From positions 1 to 64,000 of the forward strand of contig LWRO01000002.1 in the NCBI GenBank assembly GCA_001657325.1: a stretch of 64,000 nucleotides of DNA, written 5' to 3'. Origin of the DNA: Geitlerinema sp. BBD 1991-9 (GTDB lineage Bacteria; Cyanobacteriota; Cyanobacteriia; Cyanobacteriales; Geitlerinemataceae). The notes under the pieces are model-generated. The model made no database searches. It was not told the origin of the DNA and saw only the letters and a program-made list of their open reading frames with translations. Within the stretch, counting starts at the first letter, position 1. Each line of letters opens with the position of its first letter. Positions 33,343-43,187 of this stretch are shown here, piece by piece. The position numbers and the translations under genes are program-made.

Positions 33343-36300
33343 TTATTTATATCGGAAACTGGCAACTTGCCAAGGGTGAATTTCTGCGTTTCCCCCCATA
33401 TCTCGCTCTAAAATATCGACTCGAACACCATCTTTGAATCCCAGCGATCCGCCGATTTGAAATTGGCTCGATCGACCGTGACATTCGTACCCTCTTAAAA
33501 TCCATCCCCGACTCGAATCTTCGGCTTGTTTCAATGTCGTGACGATGAAGTTTTTGGGAATTCCCGTCACCCAGGACGTTTGAGGAGAAAGTTCTCCGCG
33601 AGATTCACGGTGAGTTCCCAACTTCACCGATAACGGTTGGTTGAATTCATAACCCTGTCGAACAGTTTCCCCCTCTCGCCAGTCACCGGAGTGGGGATAA
33701 ATACCATATGTAAATTCATGTTCGCCGAGATCGGCATCGGGATCGGGCCACACAGAACCCCGCAATAAAGTCAAACGCAGTTGGTTCGGCTTAGCATCGT
33801 AGCCGTGTTTGCAGTCGTTCAGCAGACTCACGCCAAATTCGGAAGTCGATAAATCTGCCCACTGTAAAGCGGGAACTTCCCATTTCGCTTTTTCGGCATC
33901 TGTTTGGGGACGGGTGGGACGATCGATCGATCCAAATGGCATTTCGTAAGTCGCCGTGTCTGTCTCGAGGTTGAACCCAAAAGCAGCTTTTACGAGAACG
34001 TGGCGTTCTTGCCAATCGACGTGTGTGGCGATCTTCAAAACGGGAGTATCGATGTCGAGAACGTAATCTTGAACGAAACGAGACTGTCTGAACCGACGGA
34101 CAACTCGCAAATGTTGGCGAAGCTCTCCATATTCAATCCATTCAATTTTCTCTAGCGTTGCAGATTCGAGGCGTTTTTCAGAATAGTTGGGATCGATATT
34201 CCACGCATCCCAATACTGTCCTTTGTCTTCATAGAATTCTAAACGATTTCCTCCAGTTTTATCGAGAAGTTCTCGTTGTGTGGGAACGTGAAAGATTGAA
34301 GTTAAATTTCCCGTCGTTTTATCGATTTCTACCCGGAGTTGACAATTATAAATAAATGTTCTACAATCTGGGTATTCATAATTCCGCACCGGAAGTAAGC
34401 TTGAATAAACCCAGAATGTCGAAAGACCAATTTCTGGAATTTTTTTAGCGTAAACGAGTAAGGTTTCCCGATTTTGCCGTGTTTTCACGGGATTACCTTC
34501 CATATCGCAGACTTGCCAAGTTTTAGACGGATCGGGAACTTCGATCGAAACCACTTCAGATCGATCGAGGTTCGTCGCGTTAACACAAAATAGGGGAATA
34601 GCTTCAGGATGTGGCGGTTGGGGTAAGGCGACACGTTCTGTCAGCGTGGCGAGGGAGGCTTCGAGAATACCCGTTGCGAGTCGATCGATCTCCTGGGACG
34701 ATCGATCGGCATCGACAAACACTTCGGGAATCGCAGAACCGGGGAGAATGTCGTGGAACTGATCGAACAAGAGTAACTTCCAGGCCGTTTCGAGATCGGT
34801 TTTCGGGTAGGGAACACCCGCAACGATCGAGGCGATCGAGGCGAACAACTCCGCTCGATACAATAGCCGTTCGCCGTGACGGTTAGCGAGTTTTCGATCG
34901 GCGTGGGTGGTATAACATCCACGATGGTATTCGAGATAGAGTTCGTCTCGCCAAACCGGAAGTTTGCGAGATCGAGAAGCCATTCGATCGAGATAATCGA
35001 TAGCAGTCGAGAACTGCAATGGCGGTAGAATCGGCGATTTTTGCCAACGTCTCGCCACTTGTAACATATCTCGTGTCGGGCCGCCGCCATGGTCGCCGAC
35101 TCCTGGCAACCATAAAAGTTCGGAAATTGCTGTTTTTTCGAGCCAATTCGCCGCGTACTCGGCAATTTGCTTCGGCTCGATCGACTGTCCGATCGGCGAA
35201 CACATCCAACTGTGAATTTGTGTTCCATCGGGAGATTCCCAAAGAAACCAATCTTCGGGAAACTTTGTCGTATCGTTCCACTGCAACTTTTGCGTGACGA
35301 AATAATCGATTCCCCCCAATTTTAACAGTTGGGGAAGTTGCCAACAAAACCCGAAACTGTCGGGAAGCCAAGCCACTCGAGAAATCGTTCCAAATTTTGC
35401 TTCGGTATAGCGCTGTCCGTAGAGAATTTGACGAGCGATCGATTCTCCCGAAACTAAGTTAAATTCTGGTTCGACCCACAATCCTGCTGCAACTTCCCAA
35501 ACGCCCGATCGGACGCGATCTTGAATTTTTGAAAATAAATTGGGACGGTTGATTTCGATCCAATCGTACAACGCGGGGGAAGAATGACTGAAAATTAATT
35601 CAGGAAACTCGTTTTGCAGGTTTAACACCGATTCAAACGTGCGCTGTGCGGCGTCCCAAGTTTCCGAAACCGGCCACAACCACGCCATATCTAAATGGGC
35701 GTGTCCGAGTAGAGAAACAGAAATCGGCGGTTTGGGACATTCAGTTTTGAGAATTTGGCGCAATCGTCCTAAAGATCGATCGAAATCTTCCTGACGTTCT
35801 GGTAAAGCGTCCCAATCGATCGATTTGAGGCAATCGGCTAAAGTTTGTAAGTTTTTCGGATTAGAAAAAATTCCACAAACGCCAATTTCATCGGCGATAA
35901 AACCCGGATCGATCGCATCTGATTCGTACACACATTCAGAAGTCACCAACGCACCGTCGTCATGACCGGGACTCACCAATCGCAAGGCGAAGTGAAAAAC
36001 ATCACCAGGACGAACAGAAGAACTCAACAACACTCGTCCGAAGCAATCGAACAAATCCCCTTCACGGACGAGTATTCCGTTGACGTAAAGCTGTGCGTCT
36101 TCTGCCCACCATCGCAATGACAATCGCAGCGCAAAACCGGTAATATTGTAACGATTTAATCTTGGAGGAACGACGAGGGTTTGACTCAACCACAACACCT
36201 GTTTTCCACGAGTCCAAGGAATATGTTTTCTCGAATTTAAGGTGACGGATTGCCAATTTTGCCAAGTTTCGGGACGAACAGCGCGATCGATCGATAAATC

Positions 36301-36384
36301 GGCTTCAGAAAAGCGCCAATTCGTCAAGATATTGGTGCGACAGAGATGCTGGAGTCGCTCGATCGTCTGAGTAATCCGTTCCAC
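33343..36384 (-). CDS. Alpha-mannosidase, GH38 family
   Basis: About 1,013 residues. The GTG start at 36382-36384 is chosen because AGGGGG stands 8 bases before it; a TTG 69 bases upstream would add residues without similarity. An N-terminal beta domain (about 30-200) precedes the GH38 catalytic domain with zinc-binding HAHLDMAWLWPVSETWD, nucleophile WLPDSFGFCWQLPQLLK, and GVGDHGGGPTRD. The middle and C-terminal beta domains have HVDWQERHVLVKAAFG and DCKHGYDA. The enzyme removes alpha-mannose from glycans. A cytosolic form is likely since no signal peptide is seen. It converges with malQ and diverges from the hypothetical gene at 36500. Confidence 0.95.
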   Translation of the reverse strand: MERITQTIERLQHLCRTNILTNWRFSEADLSIDRAVRPETWQNWQSVTLNSRKHIPWTRGKQVLWLSQTLVVPPRLNRYNITGFALRLSLRWWAEDAQLYVNGILVREGDLFDCFGRVLLSSSVRPGDVFHFALRLVSPGHDDGALVTSECVYESDAIDPGFIADEIGVCGIFSNPKNLQTLADCLKSIDWDALPERQEDFDRSLGRLRQILKTECPKPPISVSLLGHAHLDMAWLWPVSETWDAAQRTFESVLNLQNEFPELIFSHSSPALYDWIEINRPNLFSKIQDRVRSGVWEVAAGLWVEPEFNLVSGESIARQILYGQRYTEAKFGTISRVAWLPDSFGFCWQLPQLLKLGGIDYFVTQKLQWNDTTKFPEDWFLWESPDGTQIHSWMCSPIGQSIEPKQIAEYAANWLEKTAISELLWLPGVGDHGGGPTRDMLQVARRWQKSPILPPLQFSTAIDYLDRMASRSRKLPVWRDELYLEYHRGCYTTHADRKLANRHGERLLYRAELFASIASIVAGVPYPKTDLETAWKLLLFDQFHDILPGSAIPEVFVDADRSSQEIDRLATGILEASLATLTERVALPQPPHPEAIPLFCVNATNLDRSEVVSIEVPDPSKTWQVCDMEGNPVKTRQNRETLLVYAKKIPEIGLSTFWVYSSLLPVRNYEYPDCRTFIYNCQLRVEIDKTTGNLTSIFHVPTQRELLDKTGGNRLEFYEDKGQYWDAWNIDPNYSEKRLESATLEKIEWIEYGELRQHLRVVRRFRQSRFVQDYVLDIDTPVLKIATHVDWQERHVLVKAAFGFNLETDTATYEMPFGSIDRPTRPQTDAEKAKWEVPALQWADLSTSEFGVSLLNDCKHGYDAKPNQLRLTLLRGSVWPDPDADLGEHEFTYGIYPHSGDWREGETVRQGYEFNQPLSVKLGTHRESRGELSPQTSWVTGIPKNFIVTTLKQAEDSSRGWILRGYECHGRSSQFQIGGSLGFKDGVRVDILERDMGGNAEIHPWQVASFRYK

Positions 36385-36499
36385 TGCATTGTCCCCCTGG
36401 ATGTTAGGCCCCCGATCGTATTTCTCACCAATGCCCGTGTTGAGCCGTTGCAAATTCCCCTAAAATAGAGGGATAACCGAACGCTGGGGAGTTGGAATC

Positions 36500-38155
36500 G
36501 TGGCTGCTTATACAACAGGTCGCTATCAAAGCCGATTGTTCAACTTTATCGCCGATCGATCGATTCAGTTCGGCGATGCAGCGGCGAAAGCCTTTCGTCA
36601 CGCTAAGTTCGCCGCCCAGACAGCAGCCCAAGCCATACTCTATCCGATTTACGCCATTTTTCAAACGGCTCGACGGGTCGATCGACAAGTTCGTTCGGCA
36701 GCAGCGAAGGCGAAAGGTTCTCTCCCTGAATCCGATGCGTCGATTCGGACAGTTTTGGAAGAGATCGATCGACTCGACGTTACCGAAAACTCTGTTTGTG
36801 GGATCGCGTGTTCTTGCGAGTCTCAAAACCTGGTTCTCGTCGGAACCCAAAATCAAATCTTCGACGTACTCCCTCCCGCGAAACAAACCCACCTCAACCG
36901 AACGATTCTCGCCGAAGTTGAAGACCACTTCTCCCCAGTGTATCGAAATGGGTTCGATCGATTGATGGGATGGGTTCAAAACAGTGGTATCGCCAAAAAA
37001 CTCAACTTCTTTAACGAAGCGTCTCTACCTCCCGTTTCCTCGCCTTCGCCATCTCAAAATTCCTCGATCGTCTCTTCCGAACAACTGCACGAGATCGATC
37101 GTCGCGTCGCCACCCTAGAAACTGAATACTTTATCCCCATCGCCGAATCCCCCGAAACGGTTTTTGAAAAACTGCACCACATTATTAAAGCGGCGATCGA
37201 TTATTTCTTTGGATTGGACGAGGATTACACCGTTCCCCAATCTTACCGGTTTACATCAACTGAAGCGAATGCGTGGGTTTCCGGTTCTCCCGAAGCCGCA
37301 TCTCTTCCCGAGACGGGATCGATCGAACCGTGCAACGCGCAAATCAAACCGCCAAAATCTACCGTTTACGAACGAGTCAAAGCGTTAATCGAAGCCGCCA
37401 TCGTCTACTTTTTCGGATTCGACGATCCCTTCAACGTTCCGCCTCAGTCGTCATCGCCACAATTCGACACCACGACCGTCGATCGAGTTTCCAATCCTCA
37501 AATTTTCGACCCGAAAACGTTACCCGTTGCAGAATTAAAAGAAGCTGATGGAGACAGTTCTCAAAATACGACATCAGCCTTACCCCAGGGTGAAACGGTT
37601 TCCAATCCGTTTCTCAAATTGACTCGTCCTTTAAAAAGATGGGTTGCGAGTGGTTCGATCGTCCGTTCGTCGCCAGCCCCATCGGAATTAAAAGAAGCTG
37701 ATGGAGACAGTTCTCAAAATACGACATCAGCCTTATCCCAAGCTGAAACAGTTACCCCACCGATTGAAAACGTCATTCAAAATTTGACAGCCGGGGTTGC
37801 AGGAAGCTCGATCGTTTGTCCGTCGCAACCCAAATCCGAAAAACCCGCCGTTGGAGAAACTGAAGTTTCTGCAAAACCGACGGTAAGATCGAATGTAAAA
37901 ACCCAAGACGTCACCTCGATCGATCCCCTGGAAACGGCGACTGTCGCCGTGACAAATCAGCAAACTCAACAACAGAGTTCAGCCCCCGAATTCAATCCCG
38001 ATTGGTTCGATGCACGGGTGATGGATTCCGGTTACGTGAAACATCCGTTAGAAGTTGTTTTAGAATGGCTCGATCGCGTGATGTTAAAAGTTGAATTGTG
38101 GATCGGTCAATTCTGGAATTGGCTGTCCGAACGTTGGTTTAAGCCATCGAAATAA
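36500..38155 (+). CDS. Hypothetical protein with internal repeats
   Basis: 551 residues from a GTG start, preceded by GGGGAG at a suitable distance. I do not recognise the family. The N-terminal 170 residues look helical and basic (FRHAKFAAQTAAQAILYPIY). A roughly 25-residue motif occurs twice (VFEKLHHIIKAAIDYFFGLD at about 222 and VYERVKALIEAAIVYFFGFD at about 292), and a related one ends the protein (HPLEVVLEWLDRVMLKVELW). The linker between 345 and 480 is low-complexity and carries a 56-base DNA duplication encoding ELKEADGDSSQNTTSAL twice. It is probably a membrane-associated scaffold with amphipathic segments. The decarboxylase gene follows after 25 bases, suggesting an operon. Confidence 0.8.
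   Translation: MAAYTTGRYQSRLFNFIADRSIQFGDAAAKAFRHAKFAAQTAAQAILYPIYAIFQTARRVDRQVRSAAAKAKGSLPESDASIRTVLEEIDRLDVTENSVCGIACSCESQNLVLVGTQNQIFDVLPPAKQTHLNRTILAEVEDHFSPVYRNGFDRLMGWVQNSGIAKKLNFFNEASLPPVSSPSPSQNSSIVSSEQLHEIDRRVATLETEYFIPIAESPETVFEKLHHIIKAAIDYFFGLDEDYTVPQSYRFTSTEANAWVSGSPEAASLPETGSIEPCNAQIKPPKSTVYERVKALIEAAIVYFFGFDDPFNVPPQSSSPQFDTTTVDRVSNPQIFDPKTLPVAELKEADGDSSQNTTSALPQGETVSNPFLKLTRPLKRWVASGSIVRSSPAPSELKEADGDSSQNTTSALSQAETVTPPIENVIQNLTAGVAGSSIVCPSQPKSEKPAVGETEVSAKPTVRSNVKTQDVTSIDPLETATVAVTNQQTQQQSSAPEFNPDWFDARVMDSGYVKHPLEVVLEWLDRVMLKVELWIGQFWNWLSERWFKPSK
37532..37740 (+). repeat. 56-base direct repeat inside the hypothetical gene
   Basis: Copies at 37532-37587 and 37685-37740, offset 153 bases (51 codons, in frame), differing at a single base. 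Near identity at DNA level implies a recent duplication and a possible length-variable linker. Confidence 0.9.
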
Positions 38156-38180
38156 GAAAGCAACTGAGAATCCAGAAAGC

Positions 38181-39623
38181 GTGCAAGATCGAACCCCTTT
38201 TCTCGAGGCTTTAAAACAGCAATCCAAACATTGTCATGCCCCCTTTTACCTCCCAGGACACAAGCAAGGAAAGGGGGTTTCTCAACCCTTTAAAACCTGG
38301 TTGGGAAATGCAGTGTTTGAAGCTGATTTACCCGAACTTCCCGAACTCGATAATCTCTTCAACCCTGAAGGTGTTATTCGAGACGCACAACGCCTCGCCG
38401 CTGAGGCTTTCGGTGCTTCACAAACCTGGTTTCTCGCCAACGGTTCTACCGCTGGAGTTGTCGCCGCGATTCTCGCCACCTGTCTCATAGGTGACAAAAT
38501 TCTCCTTCCTCGCAACGTTCACAAATCGGCGATTTCTGGCTTAATTCTTTCGGGTGCGAAGCCCGTTTTCATTAATCCCGAATACCATACCCACTGGAAT
38601 ATTGCGCTTAGCGTTGACTTAGAAGCTTTAGAAGCTGCATTAAGCCAACATCCTGACATCAAAGTCATTTTCCTCGTTTCGCCGACCTATCACGGCGTTT
38701 GCAGCGATCTCGAGACAATTGCCGATCGATGTCACGATCGAAACGTCATTCTCATCGTAGACGAAGCCCACGGCGCACATTTCAAATTTCACCCCGACTT
38801 CCCAAAATCTGCACTCGAATGTGGGGCAGATCTCGTCGTTCAATCCACCCATAAAACCCTCAGTGCGCTCTCCCAAGCCTCGATGTTGCACGTTAAGGGA
38901 GATCGAATCGATCGAACGCAGATCGATCGAGCGTTATCTCTCGTTCAATCCACCAGTCCCAATGCACTGCTCCTCGCCAGTCTCGATGCAGCTCGCTATC
39001 AAATGGCAACAGAAGGATTCGAGCGACTCCAACAAACATTAGACAATGCAGAAAGCGCACGATCGAAACTGTCTCAACTTCCCAATTTAAAGCTATTCGA
39101 GCAGTTTGAAAACTTCGACAGAACGCGCATTACTATCGATGCAACAAAATGGGGATTGACGGGATATGAAGCCGACGAAATTTTACACGAACAATTCGGC
39201 GTAACCTGCGAACTTCCCGAACTTCAACATTTAACCTTTGCCGTAACGTTGGGAAATACCGTAGCCGATATCGATCGACTGGTTGAAGGCTTTGAACAGC
39301 TCCAAAATCTCCAACAAATCACTCGATCGATTCCAAACGTCTCGTTACCACCGATTCCCTCAGCCCCAATGACCCCTCGAGACGCTTATTTTACAGCGAG
39401 CGAAGCGGTGGCGATCGAGGGCAGTCTCGATCGAATTTGCACGGAACTTCTGTGTCCCTATCCCCCAGGAATTCCAATATTAATCCCCGGAGAACGCATC
39501 ACCTCTGCGGCGTTAGCGTACCTCCAAAACATTCTCAATGCAGGCGGTTTAGTGACGGGATTCGCCGAGACAACGGGGAAAACCGTAAGAGTTGCTAAAG
39601 CCAAAAGTCGATCGATCGTTTAA
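38181..39623 (+). CDS. Orn/Lys/Arg decarboxylase family (PLP)
   Basis: About 480 residues from a GTG at 38181. The frame is open further upstream but overlaps the previous gene. The family phrase HAPFYLPGHKQGKG is at the N-terminus. Others are FLANGSTAGVVAAILA, RNVHKSAISGLILSGAKPVF, VSPTYHGVCSDL, VDEAHGAHFKFHPDFP and the PLP lysine in VVQSTHKTLSALSQASMLH. It resembles the short group related to Bacillus SpeA/YaaO rather than the large inducible decarboxylases. It produces a polyamine precursor; arginine is the likeliest substrate, but this cannot be read from the sequence. It starts 25 bases after the hypothetical gene and converges with the YbjN-like gene. Confidence 0.9.
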   Translation: MQDRTPFLEALKQQSKHCHAPFYLPGHKQGKGVSQPFKTWLGNAVFEADLPELPELDNLFNPEGVIRDAQRLAAEAFGASQTWFLANGSTAGVVAAILATCLIGDKILLPRNVHKSAISGLILSGAKPVFINPEYHTHWNIALSVDLEALEAALSQHPDIKVIFLVSPTYHGVCSDLETIADRCHDRNVILIVDEAHGAHFKFHPDFPKSALECGADLVVQSTHKTLSALSQASMLHVKGDRIDRTQIDRALSLVQSTSPNALLLASLDAARYQMATEGFERLQQTLDNAESARSKLSQLPNLKLFEQFENFDRTRITIDATKWGLTGYEADEILHEQFGVTCELPELQHLTFAVTLGNTVADIDRLVEGFEQLQNLQQITRSIPNVSLPPIPSAPMTPRDAYFTASEAVAIEGSLDRICTELLCPYPPGIPILIPGERITSAALAYLQNILNAGGLVTGFAETTGKTVRVAKAKSRSIV

Positions 39624-39629
39624 CCGCAC

Positions 39630-40106
39630 TTACGATACAGGTGCTTCAGAATTTGGCGAGTAAACTTGCAGTCGATCGAGCGCTCGCTGTCCGCCCCACT
39701 TATTGCAAATCAAATCGTCGTACTCGTCTGAAACTTCTAAAACTGCATTCACCGAAGCTTCGAGTTCTTTTCGATCGCAGGTCGAGCCGACGATAGTATG
39801 CTCGAATACAATATTGCCGTTGGAATCGATACCAAACGCACCAAACAGCATTTTGGCATTTTCTTCGAGGAGAAAACGCATTAACTCCGAAGTCAGCTCT
39901 ACATCTTGCACGACACGGGAACGAGTATGAATGACGGCTTCGTCATCTCCCCACGGAAAAACGAGAACTTCGACCAAAGCCGAACCTTTGAAGATTCCCA
40001 AACCCGGAACGTCGGGACGCGCACAGGGAAATTTACCAAATAACTCGTGCATCCATTGCGCGATACGGTCGTAACACGCTTCTTGTATTGATGATTGAAA
40101 CTGCAT
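39630..40106 (-). CDS. YbjN / type III chaperone-like domain protein
   Basis: 158 residues. Pattern of the YbjN fold: SALVEVLVFPWGDDEAVIHTRS, VVQDVELTSELMRFLLEENAKML, FGIDSNGNIVFEHTIVGSTC, KELEASVNAVLEVSDEYDDLI. The fold is related to type III secretion chaperones but is widespread in bacteria without such systems, where it is thought to bind other proteins. No membrane segment is seen. ATG start; it ends 7 bases from the decarboxylase stop on the other strand. Confidence 0.8.
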   Translation of the reverse strand: MQFQSSIQEACYDRIAQWMHELFGKFPCARPDVPGLGIFKGSALVEVLVFPWGDDEAVIHTRSRVVQDVELTSELMRFLLEENAKMLFGAFGIDSNGNIVFEHTIVGSTCDRKELEASVNAVLEVSDEYDDLICNKWGGQRALDRLQVYSPNSEAPVS

Positions 40107-40241
40107 TTCGATCTTCCTTGAGTAATAATACTTGAGTAATAATGCCGATCGAGCGTCAATTCAATCCGAATTTCTGCCCGTTCTTCCATTGTCGCGTGTT
40201 TCGTAAATCTCGCGAACGAATTTTTACAAGAAAGATCGATT

Positions 40242-40326
40242 AGTCGGTTAGATTGAGCTTGCAAAACCCAACCGCAGCAAGCTTTAAAGTGGTATTTTGA
40301 GTTTTCTTACGTCAATCTAACCGACT
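40242..40326. repeat. Palindromic repeat family B, copy 1
   Basis: 85 bases with perfect 15-base terminal inverted repeats AGTCGGTTAGATTGA (40242-40256)/TCAATCTAACCGACT (40312-40326). The interior contains GCTTGCAAAACCCAACCGCA and AGCAAGCTTTAAAGTGG. A second copy is at 41377-41453 with shared interior words. It occupies the otherwise empty 468-base gap before the 109-residue gene, where I see nothing else except an AT-rich leader. Confidence 0.85.
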
Positions 40327-40574
40327 TTTCTTTTGACTGCCAGTCTTTGTTCCAGGTGTTTGACCCGTTTTTTCTTACTCACTGGGGTCTTCTCCCAGTC
40401 GTCGCTGGAAATCCCGACTCTGGCTATCGTGATTTTCTCTTCTATGCCCTCTAGCTTATACGCTAACTCTCTGAATAGTTACGAAAAATTAAAGTTTGAC
40501 AGGGGTAAAAAAAAGCATGATATAACAGTCTTGCAAGTGACAATCTGTAACATTAAATTTACAGGGATTGCAAA

Positions 40575-40904
40575 ATGAATAAAGAAGTCTTAATGCAAGA
40601 CCTCAATGCTCTAATTGCCCAAGATCGTCCGCCAGAAGCTCAAATATTTCTCCGCCTTCTCCAACAAGTGTGGGGAATTGACTGGACGGTTGCTCCTTAC
40701 GATGTCTTTATTCACTATATCGAGTGGGACGTTCCTTACTTCTATCGCTTCATGCACATGGATTTTGGAGATGAGGCAGAAGAAGATCGACTGCTCCACG
40801 ACTGGTTTTCTTCGCAGATGTCGATATCAAACTCAGATAAAACTGCTCTGTTTCACGCGATCGACGAGGCTAATGAAGTGCGATATAAAGCAAGCCAGAG
40901 CTAA
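40575..40904 (+). CDS. Hypothetical protein, 109 residues
   Basis: Small acidic protein rich in aromatic residues, not recognised. Phrases: LIAQDRPPEAQIFLRLLQQV, WGIDWTVAPYDVFIHYIEWD, VPYFYRFMHMDFGDEAEED. Predicted helical, without signal or membrane segment. It has an ATG start with only a weak AGGGAT upstream. A clear hairpin terminator follows at 40930-40964, which supports a real transcript. It stands alone between repeats and may be accessory. Confidence 0.7.
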   Translation: MNKEVLMQDLNALIAQDRPPEAQIFLRLLQQVWGIDWTVAPYDVFIHYIEWDVPYFYRFMHMDFGDEAEEDRLLHDWFSSQMSISNSDKTALFHAIDEANEVRYKASQS

Positions 40905-40929
40905 AAAAAGTAACGAACGCTAAGATACT

Positions 40930-40964
40930 ATCGCCCTAAAGTATTTGCTAAAGGGCGATTTTTT
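40930..40964 (+). terminator. Rho-independent terminator after the 109-residue gene
   Basis: 8-bp stem ATCGCCCT (40930-40937)/AGGGCGAT (40952-40959) with a 14-base loop and a TTTTTATT tail. Confidence 0.8.
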
Positions 40965-41189
40965 ATTGGCTAAACGGGGAGCAGCAAAATAGCCAGCTTT
41001 GACAAACACTGGGTATCGATCGAATTCGATCTGTCGCAGGAATGGTTACGCCGTTAACCTGTAGTAAAGGCGTTTTCCGAATTTTTCGACTCGATAGGAA
41101 AGTGATGCGATCTCAAAACTGACAGTATCTTTCCAACTTTGTTTTTGACGGTGCTTCCGAGTCGAACGTTCATCGACACCTTCGACGTA

Positions 41190-41270
41190 AAATGACCCCT
41201 CTGCCTTCGGCACCTCCCCTTAGCACGGGAAGGATGGGTGGGGTTTCGATCGCAAAAGTGAGATGCACCC
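41190..41270. mobile_element. MITE-like element A, copy 2 (left end lost)
   Basis: About 80 bases closely similar to the right part of copy 1 at 33211, ending in the same AAAGTGAGATGCACCC. Its left inverted repeat is not recognisable. The right flank GATCGAGT is shared with copy 1. It lies in a 714-base region (40905-41618) that contains only repeats and the terminator. Confidence 0.7.
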
Positions 41271-41376
41271 GATCGAGTTGAAGGCAGAACTGACCAAAAA
41301 GCTCTCCTCAACTTCGCGATCGCTGACGAGATTACGATAGGTGGGAAACTCATCGCGATCGAACGCCAGATCGATT

Positions 41377-41453
41377 GATTGGGTTGAGCTTGCGAAACCC
41401 AACAGCAGCAAGCTTCAAAGTGGAATTCTGGGTTTCCTTGTGTCAACCCAACC
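41377..41453. repeat. Palindromic repeat family B, copy 2
   Basis: Ends GATTGGGTTGA (41377-41387) and TCAACCCAACC (41443-41453) pair at 10 of 11 positions. The interior shares GAGCTTGC-AAACCCAAC, CAGCAAGCTT and AAAGTGG with copy 1. Similar GGGTTGAGC/AACCCAACC palindromes are, to my knowledge, frequent in cyanobacterial genomes. Confidence 0.75.
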
Positions 41454-41530
41454 GACCTTTCAGAGATCGAAAAATTACGGTTCTCTTGGAATTGCGGTGG
41501 TATTGGGTTGCTTACGATATCCATATCGTT

Positions 41531-41558
41531 GTAGGGGCAAACGGCCGTTCGCCCCTAC
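41531..41558. repeat. REP-like palindrome GTAGGGGC...GCCCCTAC
   Basis: A 28-base near-perfect palindrome with arms beginning GTAGGGGC and ending GCCCCTAC, centred on CGGCCG, with a single mismatched pair. This type of sequence recurs in many bacterial genomes, including cyanobacteria. It lies between the family B repeat and the gltX 3' end. Confidence 0.8.
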
Positions 41559-41618
41559 GCCAAGCGTTTTGGAGTCCCATAAACTCTGCTTGTCACCCTC
41601 TCAGCCCAAAATTACAAG

Positions 41619-43055
41619 CTAAGAAACGGCTCGATCCAAGCGCTCCTTATCCAAACCCCGTGCGTTCAACACCAGCCAAGACTGAATCAAATCCGGCCCT
41701 TGTACCGCACCCGTCAGCGCCGCCCGCAGTGATTTCATCACCAGACCTTTCTTCACTTTCAGGTCTTTCGTCACCTGCTTGATGATGTCTTTCGCCTCGT
41801 CTTCCGTCAACACCGAAACCGCCGCCAACTTCTCACCGATCGCTTTCAGCACTTCCGGAACACCTTCCATTCCCAACTGCTGCTGTGCTTTCTCGTCGTA
41901 TTCAACCGACGCGACGAACAACGCACGACTCATTGAAACCGCATCCGGTAATACGGTCAAACTCGGGCCGATAACATTGACAATTTGCAACAACCACGAT
42001 CGATCTTTGTCCGCGTCGAACTCGAATCCCGCATCCTTCCAATAGGGAACGAGCTTTTCCAACAGCGTTTCCGCCGGAAGATCGTGTAAAACCTGACCGT
42101 TCAGCCAGTTCAACTTATCCCAGTCGAATCGCGCACCGGCTTTGTTCACGCGATCGAATCCGAATTTTTCCGCCGCATCCTGCAACGTAAACCGTTCCTC
42201 CCCATCCGGCGGCGACCATCCCAACAATGCCATATAATTCGCCAACGCCTCGGAGGTATACCCCATTTCGCGGAACTCAGACACCGAAGTCGCCCCGTCC
42301 CGTTTCGAGAGTTTCTGACCTTTTTGATTCAAAATCAGCGGCGTGTGCGCGAATTCCGGCGCAGCTTTCCCCAACGCTTCGTACAGCAAAATCTGTTTCG
42401 CCGTGTTCGCGATATGGTCTTCACCGCGAACGACGTGGGTGATACTCATATCGAGATCGTCCACCACCACGGCGAGGTTGTACAGCGGTTGACCGATTTC
42501 GCCCGGTTTCGCCGCCCGTGCGACGGCCAGGTCTCCCCCGAGATCGCTTCCTTTCCAAGTCAATCTCCCCCGTACCCGATCGTCCCAGACGATGGTTCGA
42601 TCGTCGTCGATTTTAAAGCGAATCACCGCTGTGCGTCCTTCATCTTCAAAGGCTTGACGCTGTTCTGGGGTCAGGTTGCGGTGGCGGTTGTCGTAACGAG
42701 GCGCTTGTTTCGCGGCTTTCTGGGCTTCCCGCATGGCCGTGAGTTCTTCTTGGGTGCAGTAGCAGCGGTAGGCGAGTCCTTTGTCTAACAACGTTTGCAC
42801 CGCTCGCTCGTACAACTCAATGCGTTGGGATTGGTAAATCGGGCCTTCGTCCCAATCGAGTCCCAGCCAACGCAAACCCTCGAGGATGTTGTCCGTAAAT
42901 TCCGGCTTCGATCGTTCTAAATCCGTGTCTTCGATTCGCAGAACGAACTGACCCCCGTGATGTCGAGCAAAGAGCCAGTTAAAAACCGCCGTTCTTGCGG
43001 TTCCAATGTGTAGGTTCCCCGTAGGTGATGGGGCGAGACGAACTCGAACAGACAC
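41619..43055 (-). CDS. gltX: Glutamyl-tRNA synthetase
   Basis: 478 residues, normal length. It charges tRNA-Glu, and in cyanobacteria also tRNA-Gln for amidation, and supplies Glu-tRNA for tetrapyrrole synthesis. Class I motifs: HIGH as [19 protein letters not shown] and KMSKS as [15 protein letters not shown]. The active-site region [10 protein letters not shown] is present. The start is GTG at 43053-43055. The 3' side faces a repeat-rich non-coding stretch. No CAAD extension is fused, although a separate CAAD gene is at 50091. Confidence 0.97.
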   Translation of the reverse strand: MSVRVRLAPSPTGNLHIGTARTAVFNWLFARHHGGQFVLRIEDTDLERSKPEFTDNILEGLRWLGLDWDEGPIYQSQRIELYERAVQTLLDKGLAYRCYCTQEELTAMREAQKAAKQAPRYDNRHRNLTPEQRQAFEDEGRTAVIRFKIDDDRTIVWDDRVRGRLTWKGSDLGGDLAVARAAKPGEIGQPLYNLAVVVDDLDMSITHVVRGEDHIANTAKQILLYEALGKAAPEFAHTPLILNQKGQKLSKRDGATSVSEFREMGYTSEALANYMALLGWSPPDGEERFTLQDAAEKFGFDRVNKAGARFDWDKLNWLNGQVLHDLPAETLLEKLVPYWKDAGFEFDADKDRSWLLQIVNVIGPSLTVLPDAVSMSRALFVASVEYDEKAQQQLGMEGVPEVLKAIGEKLAAVSVLTEDEAKDIIKQVTKDLKVKKGLVMKSLRAALTGAVQGPDLIQSWLVLNARGLDKERLDRAVS

Positions 43056-43187
43056 AGTTTGCTATCTCCGAACTTTTCTATAACCTCTCGATCTTACGGG
43101 AATCTTTGAAATTGTTAAATCTCGATCGATCTGAAACTTTCGATCGAACCGTCCGTCGAGAATTCTAGATGAGTTCGATCGAGCATC

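Noticed and set aside
41054-41524. 156-codon minus-strand open frame
   Set aside because: Runs through MITE copy 2 and palindromic repeat B. Part of it resembles another open frame over MITE copy 1, which shows that the similarity comes from the repeat, not from a protein.
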